Notes: generated from the sequence alone by a model not told the origin. A DNA stretch of 64,000 nucleotides from Arthrobacter livingstonensis (GCF_003219815.1 NZ_QJVD01000003.1:62001-126000); one strand, 5' to 3'; numbered from the stretch's first letter, positions 8,392 to 17,948 are shown. Numbers and translations are program-made.

Positions 8392-8997
8392 ATGACTAAT
8401 TACCCGCGCGACGAATTTGACCGTGTACCGGAGAACTCTGCCCGCCATGGCGTTCACCGCGCCTCGCTGGAAGTCGCCACGCGCAGCCTGATGCCGTTGA
8501 TGATCTTTGGTGTCGCGGCGCTGTGCATCGGCCTGCTGGCGTTCCTGATAGTGCCCAAGATCAGCGGACACGACACGGCCACCAAGCCTCTGGCCGGGCA
8601 GAGCAGCTCCGCTCCTGCCACTCCGACCGGCGGGCAGCCGGCAAAATCAGCCACCCCGAGCGTGGCACCGAGCACCGCGCCGGCGCGCACGCCGTCGGCC
8701 ACTCCGACACCCGGCGCCGTGGTGGACAAGGGCATTCCCGTCGCCATCTTCAACGCCACCGGAATCGGCGGGCTCGCGGCCAAATACACCGGCACGGTCA
8801 CGGCCAACGGCTGGACGGTCTCCCAGGCCGCCAACTGGGCCGGGGCACCCCAGTCCGTCTCATCCATCATCTACAGCGGCCCGACGGAGAAGGCCAACGC
8901 ACAGGCGTTGGGTGCGCTGTTGAATATCACCACGCTGCTCGACTCCGCGGAGCTCGGGATCCCGCTGACGGTGGTCCTGGGACCCGGGGCGCAGTAG
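8392..8997 (+). CDS. LytR C-terminal domain membrane-anchored protein
   Basis: 201 residues. One membrane segment (about 33-54, LMPLMIFGVAALCIGLLAFL) anchors the protein. A Thr/Pro/Ala/Ser linker (about 60-105) resembles a wall-spanning stretch. The C-terminal ~85 residues form a LytR_C domain (GIPVAIFNATGIGGLAAKY, ending LGIPLTVVLGPGA). No LytR-CpsA-Psr transferase domain is present, so it is not itself the teichoic acid/arabinogalactan ligase and may be an accessory cell-envelope factor. It follows the DUF3263 gene. Confidence 0.88.
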   Translation: MTNYPRDEFDRVPENSARHGVHRASLEVATRSLMPLMIFGVAALCIGLLAFLIVPKISGHDTATKPLAGQSSSAPATPTGGQPAKSATPSVAPSTAPARTPSATPTPGAVVDKGIPVAIFNATGIGGLAAKYTGTVTANGWTVSQAANWAGAPQSVSSIIYSGPTEKANAQALGALLNITTLLDSAELGIPLTVVLGPGAQ

Positions 8998-9037
8998 GCG
9001 CCTCGGCTTTCCAAGCCCCCGGTTGCGGACGCACCAT

Positions 9038-9094
9038 CGAGAGCGCAGATAGGGCGGGCAACTCGTGAAGTTGCCCGCCCTATCTGCGCTCTCG
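9038..9094. terminator. Perfect 26-bp hairpin between convergent genes
   Basis: Arms 9038-9063 and 9069-9094 are perfectly complementary with a 5-nt loop (CGTGA). The arms begin CGAGAGCGCAGATAGGG. It sits between the 3' ends of the LytR_C and TM2 genes and would stop transcription from both sides. There is no U-tract, so the mechanism is not a classical intrinsic terminator. Confidence 0.85.
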
Positions 9095-9110
9095 GCGCGT
9101 ATTTTGCGTG

Positions 9111-9593
9111 TCAGTCCTTAAGCGGGATGCCCCTGGCATCGGTGCGGAAACCTTCGTTGCCCACCAGGATCAGGATGCCTTCGACGAGGCCCCAAATGGC
9201 CATGGCCCAAGCGAGGAAGCCCACGCTTAGGACAGAGACGAGCAGCTGGATCAGCGCCTTCTTCGTGTAGCCCAGGTAGAAGTTGTGGATGCCGAGGCCG
9301 CCGAGGAGGATGCCCAGGATGCCGGCCGCGACCTTGGACTTCTGCTCGCTGTAGGGCTGGCCGTAGGCGGGTTGCCGGTATTGCTGCTGGTACGGCGGCT
9401 GCGCGGACGGCTGCTGATACGGCTGGCCTTGGTAGGCGGGCGGAGCCTGTTCCATGGGCTGCTGGTAGGCGGGCTGGCCGTAATCCGGGGCGGCGGGCTG
9501 GGCCGGCTGGTCGTATCCCGCCGGGGCGCCGGAGGGCGGCGAGGGGTGGCCGTGGGGGTCGGCGGGCTTGTCGAGGCTTGGATTCTCACTCAC
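9111..9593 (-). CDS. TM2 domain-containing membrane protein
   Basis: 160 residues from a GTG at 9593, chosen because AAGGAG lies 6 nt upstream. The first ~85 residues are a Pro/Gln/Tyr/Ala-rich cytoplasmic tract with repeated QQP and AYGQP motifs. Then comes the TM2 domain with two membrane helices (KSKVAAGILGILLGGLGIHNFYLGYTKK is its hallmark region; key residues GGLGIHNFYLG) and a further hydrophobic segment to the C-terminus. Family function is unknown. In actinobacteria such proteins often carry disordered proline-rich N-termini. Confidence 0.9.
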   Translation of the reverse strand: MSENPSLDKPADPHGHPSPPSGAPAGYDQPAQPAAPDYGQPAYQQPMEQAPPAYQGQPYQQPSAQPPYQQQYRQPAYGQPYSEQKSKVAAGILGILLGGLGIHNFYLGYTKKALIQLLVSVLSVGFLAWAMAIWGLVEGILILVGNEGFRTDARGIPLKD

Positions 9594-9663
9594 GGTGACT
9601 CCTTCAGTGGTGCCGTTTCGGCAGTGCCCTTGATTTTGAAATCGGTACACTGGGTTCATATGC

Positions 9664-9712
9664 GCTGTTTGGAATATTCTTCGGTCAACGCTAGCCGCAT
9701 ATTCCAAGCAGC
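9664..9712. promoter_or_regulatory. 14-bp inverted repeat upstream of the TM2 gene
   Basis: Arms GCTGTTTGGAATAT (9664-9677) and ATATTCCAAGCAGC (9699-9712) match at 13 of 14 positions with a 21-nt spacer. It lies 70-120 bp before the TM2 start and 300 bp before groEL. It could be an operator for a dimeric regulator or a transcript hairpin. No regulator can be assigned. Confidence 0.5.
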
Positions 9713-9799
9713 GGAAGCGTTCCGGCCGAACCTGATGGGAGTCACGACGCCGGCAGGGGCGCTTGCGCGTTCGCCCGCAGCACACAGGGGGACGCTGCG

Positions 9800-9843
9800 C
9801 TTGCACTCTCGGGTGCCGAGTGCTAATTATTGAGTTAGCACTC
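9800..9843 (+). promoter_or_regulatory. CIRCE operator (HrcA) of groEL, composite form
   Basis: CTTGCACTC (9800-9808), N9, GAGTGCTAA (9818-9826) matches the CIRCE consensus TTAGCACTC-N9-GAGTGCTAA except for one or two bases in the left arm. A further perfect half-site, TTAGCACTC, follows at 9835-9843, so the right arm of the first element also pairs with it across 8 bp. HrcA binding here would repress groEL until heat shock. groEL starts at 10024, leaving a leader of roughly 180 nt. Confidence 0.9.
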
Positions 9844-11652
<1,809 letters not shown>

Positions 11653-11664
11653 TCCCCAGCCTCT

Positions 11665-11700
11665 CCCCAATCGCGGTTCGCTAGCGAACCGCGATTGGGG
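11665..11700 (+). terminator. Palindromic terminator of groEL
   Basis: A perfect 36-bp palindrome, 18-nt arms, with the centre TTCGCTAGCGAA. It lies 12 bp after the groEL stop and is followed by a GC-rich second inverted repeat (GGGCCCTCGAGGCTGAGGGCCC). No T-run follows. Confidence 0.75.
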
Positions 11701-11782
11701 GCCCTCGAGGCTGAGGGCCCAGGCGCGTGGGCCCATATGTGGGTTGACGCCTTGGGCGGGTATGTCACCAGGGTCTTGTCAC

Positions 11783-11817
11783 AAAGGCGTCCTTTCCATC
11801 ACGGAAGGGGCGCCTTT
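11783..11817 (+). terminator. Intrinsic-type hairpin AAAGGCG...CGCCTTT
   Basis: Arms AAAGGCG (11783-11789) and CGCCTTT (11811-11817) flank an inner TCC/GGA stem. It lies in the groEL-to-RNase H gap, 38 bp before the RNase H gene start. It may be a second terminator for groEL or part of the RNase H leader. Confidence 0.55.
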
Positions 11818-11855
11818 GGCATTTAAGTGTCGGTGGAATCTGAAAGTATGGACCC

Positions 11856-12797
11856 ATGACAATTGTTGCGGCAGCCGACGGCTCGGCTTTGGGTAATCCC
11901 GGTCCCTCGGGCTGGGCCTGGTATGTGGACGACTCTCGCTGGCGTGCCGGAGGCTGGCCGCACGGCACGAACAATATGGGTGAGCTCATGGCCGTCCTTG
12001 ACCTCTTCAAGTCCACGGCGCACCTGCCCCAGGAGCCGCTGCACATTTTGTGTGACAGCCAATATGTCATCAATTGCATCACCAAGTGGATGCCGGGATG
12101 GAAACGTAAGGGCTGGCGCAAGGCTGACGGCAAGCCCGTACTGAATGTGGACCTCCTGAAGGAGATCGACGCCGCCATTGTGGGCCGGAGCTACAAATTT
12201 GAGTGGGTCAAGGGTCATGCCGGCCACGACCTCAACGAGGCAGCGGACGACCGTGCCCGCGCGGCTGCCACGGCCTACCAGGCCAACCGGGCACCCATTC
12301 AAGGGCCCGGCTATCCGGGTGCCAGGCCTACCGCGGCGGCTGCGACGCCCGCGCTGGCCCCCGCAGCTGTCCCTGCACCGGTGGACGAGACCGCGCAGGC
12401 TGACCTGTTTTCCATGCTCGACGACGAACCCGACCCCGCCTTTCCGGCCTCCCGTGACGCTTCGCTCGAGACAGTCGTGGAGCTGGAACGCGAGCTCCTG
12501 GACCCGGCGGTGCGGGCAGACCCGCTCCGTGCCGGAGAGCTGCTCCACCCGGACTTTGAGGAGATTGGCGCCTCCGGCCGACGCTGGTCGCGGCAGGAGA
12601 TCCTGGCCATGTTCAGCGACGGGGAAGCCGCGGAGGCCAGCCTGGAGGTCCTTGCGCTCAACCGCCTGGACGCTGCCACCGCCCTCCTGACCTACCGCAG
12701 CGTGGCCCCGCGGGGGAGTGCGCTGCGCAGTTCCATCTGGCAGCACGAAAACGGCCGCTGGCAGGTGCGCTTCCATCAGGGCACGCTCGAGGCGTAG
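11856..12797 (+). CDS. Ribonuclease HI fused to a DUF4440/SnoaL-like domain
   Basis: 313 residues. Residues 1-145 are a type I RNase H that cleaves RNA in RNA-DNA hybrids. The acidic active site is visible as D8 (ADGSALGNPGPSGW), E43 (NNMGEL), D67 (LCDSQY) and D131 (NEAADD), with the flexible-loop histidines in VKGHAGHD. A Pro/Ala linker (about 145-190) leads to a C-terminal ~115-residue NTF2-fold domain (ELERELLDPAVRADP, LLHPDFEEIGASG, IWQHENGRWQVRFHQGT). The second domain has no known role in RNase H action. It is preceded by groEL and followed by a minisatellite. Confidence 0.9.
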   Translation: MTIVAAADGSALGNPGPSGWAWYVDDSRWRAGGWPHGTNNMGELMAVLDLFKSTAHLPQEPLHILCDSQYVINCITKWMPGWKRKGWRKADGKPVLNVDLLKEIDAAIVGRSYKFEWVKGHAGHDLNEAADDRARAAATAYQANRAPIQGPGYPGARPTAAAATPALAPAAVPAPVDETAQADLFSMLDDEPDPAFPASRDASLETVVELERELLDPAVRADPLRAGELLHPDFEEIGASGRRWSRQEILAMFSDGEAAEASLEVLALNRLDAATALLTYRSVAPRGSALRSSIWQHENGRWQVRFHQGTLEA

Positions 12798-12845
12798 CCC
12801 GCCCCCAACGCCCCCGAGGGGCCCGCTGCGGAGGCTCACGCTCCC

Positions 12846-13115
12846 GAGGGACCCTGTGCGAGCTTGCGAGCGCTGGGAGCGGTTGGGGATTGCGAGCAGT
12901 GGCGCGGAGTATGGACCCACGCTCCCGAGGTTCTCGCTGCGGGGGCCCGGGGCCGCGAGGGACCCTGTGCGAGCTTGGGAGCGCTGGGAGCGGTTGGGGA
13001 TTGCGAGCAGTGGCGCGAAGTATGGGCCCACGCTCCCGAGGTTCCCGCTGCGGGGGCGCGAGGGACCCTGTGCGAGCTTGCGAGCGCTGGGAGCGGTTGG
13101 GGATTGCGAGCAGTG
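12846..13115. repeat. Intergenic minisatellite, 111/103-bp units, about 2.5 copies
   Basis: Units start at 12846, 12957 and 13060, each with GAGGGACCCTGTGCGAGCTT. The second unit differs from the first by an 8-bp deletion and a few substitutions. The third breaks off after the shared GATTGCGAGCAGTGG. It fills the 332-bp gap between the RNase H and WXG100 genes, which are convergent. Open frames run through it on both strands, but only because the unit is GC-rich; none has a ribosome site. Confidence 0.95.
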
Positions 13116-13129
13116 GGAGGGAGTGGGGA

Positions 13130-13423
13130 CTAGCGAGCAGTAAACATACGGGTGTTCGCATCCTCTGCCTGCGCGTATTGGGTTGCGGCCATGGACAGGG
13201 CTGAATTGATGCTCTCCAGGGAGGCCTCAACCTTGACCTGGGTTGCATGCCACTCCTGAAGCAGGGCCTGGAAGTTGGTGGCCGCCGATCCCGTCCAGGT
13301 GGACTGCAGGTCCATCAGGTTGCGCTTCATGCCGTCCACCTCGATTCGGATGCGGTCCACGGAGCCCTTGACGGCAGTGCTTTTGAGGGCGAGGTCGTCG
13401 CTGTTGACGTTGAACTGTGCCAT
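13130..13423 (-). CDS. WXG100 family (ESAT-6-like) type VII secretion protein
   Basis: 97 residues, the standard WXG100 size. It is a helical hairpin with the W-x-G turn in STWTGSAATNF (about residue 41). The C-terminal YAQAEDANTRMF contains a YxxxE-type secretion signal (Y-A-Q-A-E). Family members are exported as dimers by ESX/type VII machines. The start at 13423 has GGAG 8 nt upstream. No secretion ATPase (EccC) is in this window; a second WXG-type protein is encoded at 45266-46720. Confidence 0.92.
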   Translation of the reverse strand: MAQFNVNSDDLALKSTAVKGSVDRIRIEVDGMKRNLMDLQSTWTGSAATNFQALLQEWHATQVKVEASLESINSALSMAATQYAQAEDANTRMFTAR

Positions 13424-13593
13424 GGGATGACTCCTGGCTGTTGGTTCCACCGGGTGGAAGGCTGGCTGGTGCCTTCCACGTTAGGACGCCAACGCGCGGG
13501 CCAACAGGGCCGCGCTGGCATTTGTGGGACTGCCAGTCCGCAGGCCAGGCTGTGGAGGGAGCAGCGTCGTGATATGCCGGGTGGCCAGCCGTG

Positions 13594-15147
13594 CTACGCC
13601 GGCCGGCCGGTCGAGCGCGGCGCCCGCGAGGGCACGGGCGGGACATACCCGTCGGTCGACGACGTGTCCTGGCTGCCGGCGTCGTCGGGGTCCTCAAAGG
13701 GGAGTTCAATGGCCATGGTGGCGCCTCCTTCGGGAGTCTGCTCCAGGCGCACGGTGCCGTGATGCGATGCCACAATGGCTGCGACAATCGCCAGCCCCAG
13801 GCCACTGCCGCCGGTGTTGCGGTCGCGGGAGGAGTCGGCGCGGTAGAACCGCTCAAAAATGCGCGGTGCCTGCTCGTCGGAGATGCCAGGGCCGTGGTCG
13901 CGGATCTTGATGACAGATGTTTTTTGTCCACCAACCTGGTGCGTTCCAACCATGATTTCCACGGGCGAACCCTCCGGGGTGTACCGCAGCGCATTGCCCA
14001 TGAGGTTGGCCACCACCTGGCGCAGCTTGGCTTCGTCCCCCATGGTGGGTGCGGGCATCCCCGGGCCGCCGTCCAGCCCGACCACGGAGAATGCCCGGTC
14101 GCGTGCCGAGGCGCGTGCGTCCAGAACAGTGTCGTGGCCAATGATCAACAGGTCCACGGGTTTGAGCACCAGCGGGCGTTGTTCGTCAATGCGGGCCAGC
14201 ATGAGCAGGTCCTCCACGAGCTCGCCCATGCGCTTGGCTTCACTTTCAATGCGGCTCATGGCCGTCCCGACGTCGTCGGGCGTCTGCAGTGCACCGTGGC
14301 GGTACAGTTCCGAAAAGCCGCGGATGGTGACCAAGGGGGTGCGCAGTTCATGGGACGCGTCGGCTACGAAGCGGCGCATTCTTTTCTCGGACGCGGTGCG
14401 TGCGGCAAAGGCATGCTCAATGTGGGCCAGCATGGTGTTCAGCGAGCCCGAGAGCCGGCCGACCTCCGTGGACGGGTTTTCAATATCCACACGGCGGGAG
14501 AGGTCCCCGGCAGCAATGGCGGCGGCGGTCTTTTCCACCCGGCTGAGCGGCCGGAAGGACCGGCTGACGGTCCAGTAGGCGATCATGGTGCCCAGGGTGA
14601 TGGCCAGGAGGGCCACGCCGGTGATGACCACCGCCAGCCGTTCCATGGTGGTGTTGAGGCTTTCATAGGGCAGGCCCACCACCGCATAGCCGGTGAACAG
14701 CTGTGTCGCGACAACTGAATTCGCGGGGCCGCGGCTGAAGCTCACAGGCGCGACGACGGTGACCCGCCACGGTGCCCCGCCGTCGGTGCTGGGAACGGTG
14801 AATTTCTTTCCGCTCAGCGCCATGGCCTGCGCCAGCGTGTAGTTGGGATAGACGGGCTTGTCCTCGCCCGAGCGGTTTTGTTTGGCCAGGCTGGAGTCGC
14901 CGTAGTGGATGCCCACGTAGTAGTCGAAGCCAAACGGGGTCTGGTCGGTGTTTTCCGAGTCCACGGGACCGTATTCGACAATTGACCTTTGGAAGGTGGT
15001 CAGCTGCGTGTCCATCTGGTCTTCCAGAAAGGTGTGCAGCAAAAGGAACGTTGTGGCGCCGAGAGCCAGGAGGGAAAGCGTCAGCAGGGCGCTGATAATC
15101 GCCACCAGCTGCGAACGCAGTGATGCGTTCTTCCACAACGTAATCAA
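13594..15147 (-). CDS. Sensor histidine kinase, OmpR-partner type
   Basis: 517 residues. TM1 about 13-38, external sensor about 40-165, TM2 about 170-193, HAMP about 195-245, then the HisKA dimer helix with phospho-acceptor H266 (DASHELRTP), N-box (LMGNALRYTPEG), G1 (IRDHGPGI) and G2 (GGSGLGLAIV). The tail after the kinase core is a Ser/Arg-rich ~40 residues of no clear function. It overlaps no gene and is 15 bp downstream of the response regulator gene, so the two form an operon. The layout resembles actinobacterial TcrY/TrcS-type kinases; the signal is unknown. Confidence 0.95.
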   Translation of the reverse strand: MITLWKNASLRSQLVAIISALLTLSLLALGATTFLLLHTFLEDQMDTQLTTFQRSIVEYGPVDSENTDQTPFGFDYYVGIHYGDSSLAKQNRSGEDKPVYPNYTLAQAMALSGKKFTVPSTDGGAPWRVTVVAPVSFSRGPANSVVATQLFTGYAVVGLPYESLNTTMERLAVVITGVALLAITLGTMIAYWTVSRSFRPLSRVEKTAAAIAAGDLSRRVDIENPSTEVGRLSGSLNTMLAHIEHAFAARTASEKRMRRFVADASHELRTPLVTIRGFSELYRHGALQTPDDVGTAMSRIESEAKRMGELVEDLLMLARIDEQRPLVLKPVDLLIIGHDTVLDARASARDRAFSVVGLDGGPGMPAPTMGDEAKLRQVVANLMGNALRYTPEGSPVEIMVGTHQVGGQKTSVIKIRDHGPGISDEQAPRIFERFYRADSSRDRNTGGSGLGLAIVAAIVASHHGTVRLEQTPEGGATMAIELPFEDPDDAGSQDTSSTDGYVPPVPSRAPRSTGRPA

Positions 15148-15162
15148 TGTCTTCGCAGGGTG

Positions 15163-15876
15163 CTAGCGCTTGTCGGCTGTCCGCAGCACGTAGCCCACGC
15201 CGCGCTTGGTCTGGATCAGTGCGGGCAGCGTGGAGTCGGTGTCAACCTTGCGCCGCAGATAGGAGATGTAGGACTCCACAATTGAGGCGTCCCCGTTGAA
15301 GTCGTACTCCCAGACATGGTCGAGGATCTGCGCCTTGGACAGCACCCGGTTCGGGTTCAGCATCAGGTAACGCAGCAGCTTGAACTCGGTGGGGGAGAGC
15401 TCCACGGTCCTGCCGGCGCGGCGGACCTCGTGGGCGTCGTCGTCGAGCTCCAGATCGGCGACACGCAGCACGGCGTCGTCGTCGTCCATGGGCTGGGTGC
15501 GCCGCAGCACGGCGCGGATGCGCGCCACCACCTCGTCCAGGCTGAACGGCTTGGTCACGTAGTCGTCGCCGCCGACGGTGAGGCCGGTGACTTTGTCCTC
15601 GGTGTCGTCGCGGGCCGTCAGGAACAGCACGGGGAAGTGCCGTCCGGCCGCACGCAGGCGGCGAGTGACGGTGAACCCGTCCATATCCGGGAGCATGACG
15701 TCCAGCACCGCAAGGTCTGGGTTGTGCTCTTCAGCCGCGGCCAGGGCCTCGCGGCCGTTGGCGGCGGCCACCACTTCAAATCCGGCGAACCGGAGGGAAG
15801 TGGAGAGCAGTTCGCGAATGTTGGGCTCGTCGTCAACAACGAGCAGCTTTGCTTCAGGTCCGGTCTTCTTCACCAT
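15163..15876 (-). CDS. OmpR/PhoB-family response regulator
   Basis: 237 residues. Receiver domain (about 10-125) with acidic pocket D15/D16, phospho-acceptor D59 (LAVLDVMLPDMDG), switch T in LTARD and K in VTKPFS. The winged-helix DNA-binding domain (about 140-233) includes VELSPTEFKLLRYLM and the recognition region SIVESYISYLRRKV. First gene of a two-gene operon with the histidine kinase. It resembles TcrX/TrcR-type regulators. Target genes cannot be inferred from the window. Confidence 0.96.
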   Translation of the reverse strand: MVKKTGPEAKLLVVDDEPNIRELLSTSLRFAGFEVVAAANGREALAAAEEHNPDLAVLDVMLPDMDGFTVTRRLRAAGRHFPVLFLTARDDTEDKVTGLTVGGDDYVTKPFSLDEVVARIRAVLRRTQPMDDDDAVLRVADLELDDDAHEVRRAGRTVELSPTEFKLLRYLMLNPNRVLSKAQILDHVWEYDFNGDASIVESYISYLRRKVDTDSTLPALIQTKRGVGYVLRTADKR

Positions 15877-16127
15877 TTAAGTCTCCGACCATTGGCTGGG
15901 AATAAGCTGGCTATTCCATGGGTAATATCTGTCAGCCTACGCTCAGGCAGTTCCCAGCGCCTAGTGGGGAGCCGTGGGAATCCGTCCGGGCGCCTCACCG
16001 GAAGTGCTTCCCGGCGGCTGGCGGAGGCTCCTGCGGAATCCGCCTTGTGCGCCCTCGACGCGTCCTTGTCCCGGCGGGAACGACGGCGGTTGTGGGGCCG
16101 GGCTGCATTGTGCGGGACACTGGGGGC

Positions 16128-17003
16128 ATGGAATATTTGCCCGGTGAATCTGCGCCGCCCGTGCCCGGCGCTGGCGGGGGAACAACCCGCGCCCGGGACC
16201 TGGGACTGCGGCTCGCTGCGATTCCCGGCGGCATCGTTGAACTTCGCGACGCCCGTACGGGAACCGTCAATGAGGTGGAGCTGGTGCCCTTCGAGCTGGG
16301 CCGTACCCAGCTCACCTGGGGTGAATGGGGAGCGGTGGACGGTGTTCCCGCTGGTGCCGGGTTGACTGGTCCCGCTGCTGCCGGTTCGACGCCGGACGTG
16401 CCTGCCCATCCGGTGACCTGGCTGGGTGCCGTGCTGTGGTGCAATGCGGCGTCGAACGCCGCGGGCCTGGTGCCGGCCTACCGCATCAACGGCCGGAATG
16501 TCGCCTGGGATGTGGCTGCGAGCGGTTTCCGGCTGCCCACCGAGGCAGAATGGGAATGGGCCTGCCGGGCCGGCGCGCGCGGAGCGCAGACAGGGTCGCC
16601 GGCCGTGGCGCTGGCAGGCTCGGCCTGGACGGCCTTGGACCGCGTTGCCGGCCCGCAGCCCGTGGCCGGCAGGGAAGCCAATGCTTTCGGCGTTTTCGAC
16701 ATGCTCGGCAATGTGTGGGAATGGTGCTGGAACTATGCCGACACCGCCCGCTATGGGGACTACAGAAGCCTCCGGGGCGGGGGGGCGGACCGGGAGTGGA
16801 GCGTCCGGCCGTCCGTGCGACGTGGCAGTGCGCCGGATGCCGTCCTCGAGGATGTCGGATTCCGGGTGGCCCGCGGCGCCGTCGGCAGCAAAGCCGGGCA
16901 GTCCGCCCAGGGCTGGTCCGCAGCGGCCGATCGGGAGCGGGCCGCCATCCGCGGCCCGCTTCCCATGGGCTGGACGCCGCTGTGCAGCCTTCTGAAGGGC
17001 TGA
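16128..17003 (+). CDS. SUMF1/EgtB-type formylglycine-generating-like protein lacking the catalytic cysteines
   Basis: 291 residues from the ATG at 16128. The SUMF1 fold is clear: AIPGGIVELRDA near the N-terminus, FRLPTEAEWEWACRAG, MLGNVWEWCWNYAD, and a final GFRVAR. Real formylglycine-generating enzymes carry two copper-binding cysteines shortly before the final GFR-like motif. Here that stretch (about residues 220-260) has none, so sulfatase activation is unlikely. SUMF1 relatives include binding or structural proteins and sulfoxide synthases. No sulfatase gene is nearby. It is divergent from the two-component operon. Confidence 0.8.
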   Translation: MEYLPGESAPPVPGAGGGTTRARDLGLRLAAIPGGIVELRDARTGTVNEVELVPFELGRTQLTWGEWGAVDGVPAGAGLTGPAAAGSTPDVPAHPVTWLGAVLWCNAASNAAGLVPAYRINGRNVAWDVAASGFRLPTEAEWEWACRAGARGAQTGSPAVALAGSAWTALDRVAGPQPVAGREANAFGVFDMLGNVWEWCWNYADTARYGDYRSLRGGGADREWSVRPSVRRGSAPDAVLEDVGFRVARGAVGSKAGQSAQGWSAAADRERAAIRGPLPMGWTPLCSLLKG

Positions 17004-17038
17004 TGGCTCGGCCCAGCGAACCGTGGAAGCAGCATTCT

Positions 17039-17054
17039 TGGAAAGCGTTTACCA
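17039..17054 (+). promoter_or_regulatory. LacI-family operator
   Basis: TGGAAAGCGTTTACCA is a near-palindrome centred on CG and matches the LacI/GalR-type consensus with a central CpG. It lies 54 bp before the start of the sugar-isomerase gene, suggesting carbohydrate-responsive repression. The regulator is not encoded in the window. Confidence 0.7.
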
Positions 17055-17108
17055 ATCACACCGTGCGGCGGTAGGGTGTGAAAACCGACGTGCAATGAAA
17101 GGACCGCC

Positions 17109-17948
17109 ATGCCTCTGGCTTTTTCCACCCTCGGCTGCCCCGGGGAATCCCTTGACCAAGTGATTGAACTGGCACATTCATCCGGGGCCACGGGGCTGGA
17201 ACTGCGCGCGGCCGACGGGGAGTTTGTGTATCCGCGCATGCCCGCCGCCGAACGCGGCGCGGTGGCCAAGGCCGTGGCCGACGCCGGGCTGGCGGTCCTT
17301 GCGCTGGCCAGCTACGTCCGGGTCTGTGCGCCCGGCGACGGGGGCAGTGAAGGCGGGATCGACGCCGAACTTGGCGCCGCCGTCGACCTCGCCGCAGACC
17401 TTGGCGCCCCCAATGTGCGCGTCTTCCCGGGGGCGGGCCTGCCTCCGGCGCTGGGCAACGGCGTGCCGGCGGACATGGCGGCAGCCGATGAGCGCGGCGC
17501 CCGCCGGCTCAACCGCGCTGCCGGGCACGCCCGCGACCGCGGGGTGGCCCTCCTGCTCGAGACCCATGATTCGCACCCGCGCGGCGAAGACCTCGCCCGG
17601 ATCCTGGCCCGGGTCGATGCCGATGCACCGGTGCGGGTCATTTGGGATCTCATGCACCCGTGGCGCCACGACGAAACTCCCGAACGCACGGCGGAATTGC
17701 TGGCCGGCGCCGTGGCCTACGCCCAGTACAAGGACGGGGTGCGGATCCCCGGCGGCAACAACGTCACGCTGACCCTCCCCGGCGACGGCGAACTGCCGCT
17801 GCGCCGGATGCAGTCGCTGCTGGCCGGCATCGCCGCAGCTCAGGGCGCTGCGGATCCGTGGGCCTCGCTGGAGTGGGAGCGCACCTGGCACCCCGAACTC
17901 CCGCCGCTGGCCGAGGCGCTCGCGGCATTGCGGGCCGTCCTCGGCTGA
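17109..17948 (+). CDS. Sugar phosphate isomerase/epimerase (TIM-barrel, AP-endonuclease-2 fold)
   Basis: 279 residues. The start (FSTLGCPGESLDQVIELA) and the metal/ligand strands GLELRAADG, NVRVFPGAG, LLLETHDSHPRGED and VIWDLMHPWRHDE fit the xylose-isomerase-like TIM barrel superfamily. This interconverts keto and aldo sugars or inosose derivatives with a divalent metal. The Glu and His/Asp residues in the last two motifs are likely metal ligands. RBS AAAGGA lies 7 nt before the ATG. The LacI-type operator upstream supports a sugar-catabolic role; the exact substrate is unknown. Confidence 0.85.
   Translation: MPLAFSTLGCPGESLDQVIELAHSSGATGLELRAADGEFVYPRMPAAERGAVAKAVADAGLAVLALASYVRVCAPGDGGSEGGIDAELGAAVDLAADLGAPNVRVFPGAGLPPALGNGVPADMAAADERGARRLNRAAGHARDRGVALLLETHDSHPRGEDLARILARVDADAPVRVIWDLMHPWRHDETPERTAELLAGAVAYAQYKDGVRIPGGNNVTLTLPGDGELPLRRMQSLLAGIAAAQGAADPWASLEWERTWHPELPPLAEALAALRAVLG

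Noticed and set aside
12846-13115. CRISPR array or coding repeat protein
   Set aside because: Units are over 100 bp, directly adjacent, not palindromic at their ends, and no frame has a ribosome site.
13130-15876. WXG100 gene plus two-component system as a type VII locus
   Set aside because: The WXG100 gene has its own start signals and a 170-bp gap from the kinase gene; no Ecc components are beside it.
16128-17003. Active formylglycine-generating enzyme
   Set aside because: The two cysteines needed near the C-terminus are absent and no sulfatase gene is nearby.
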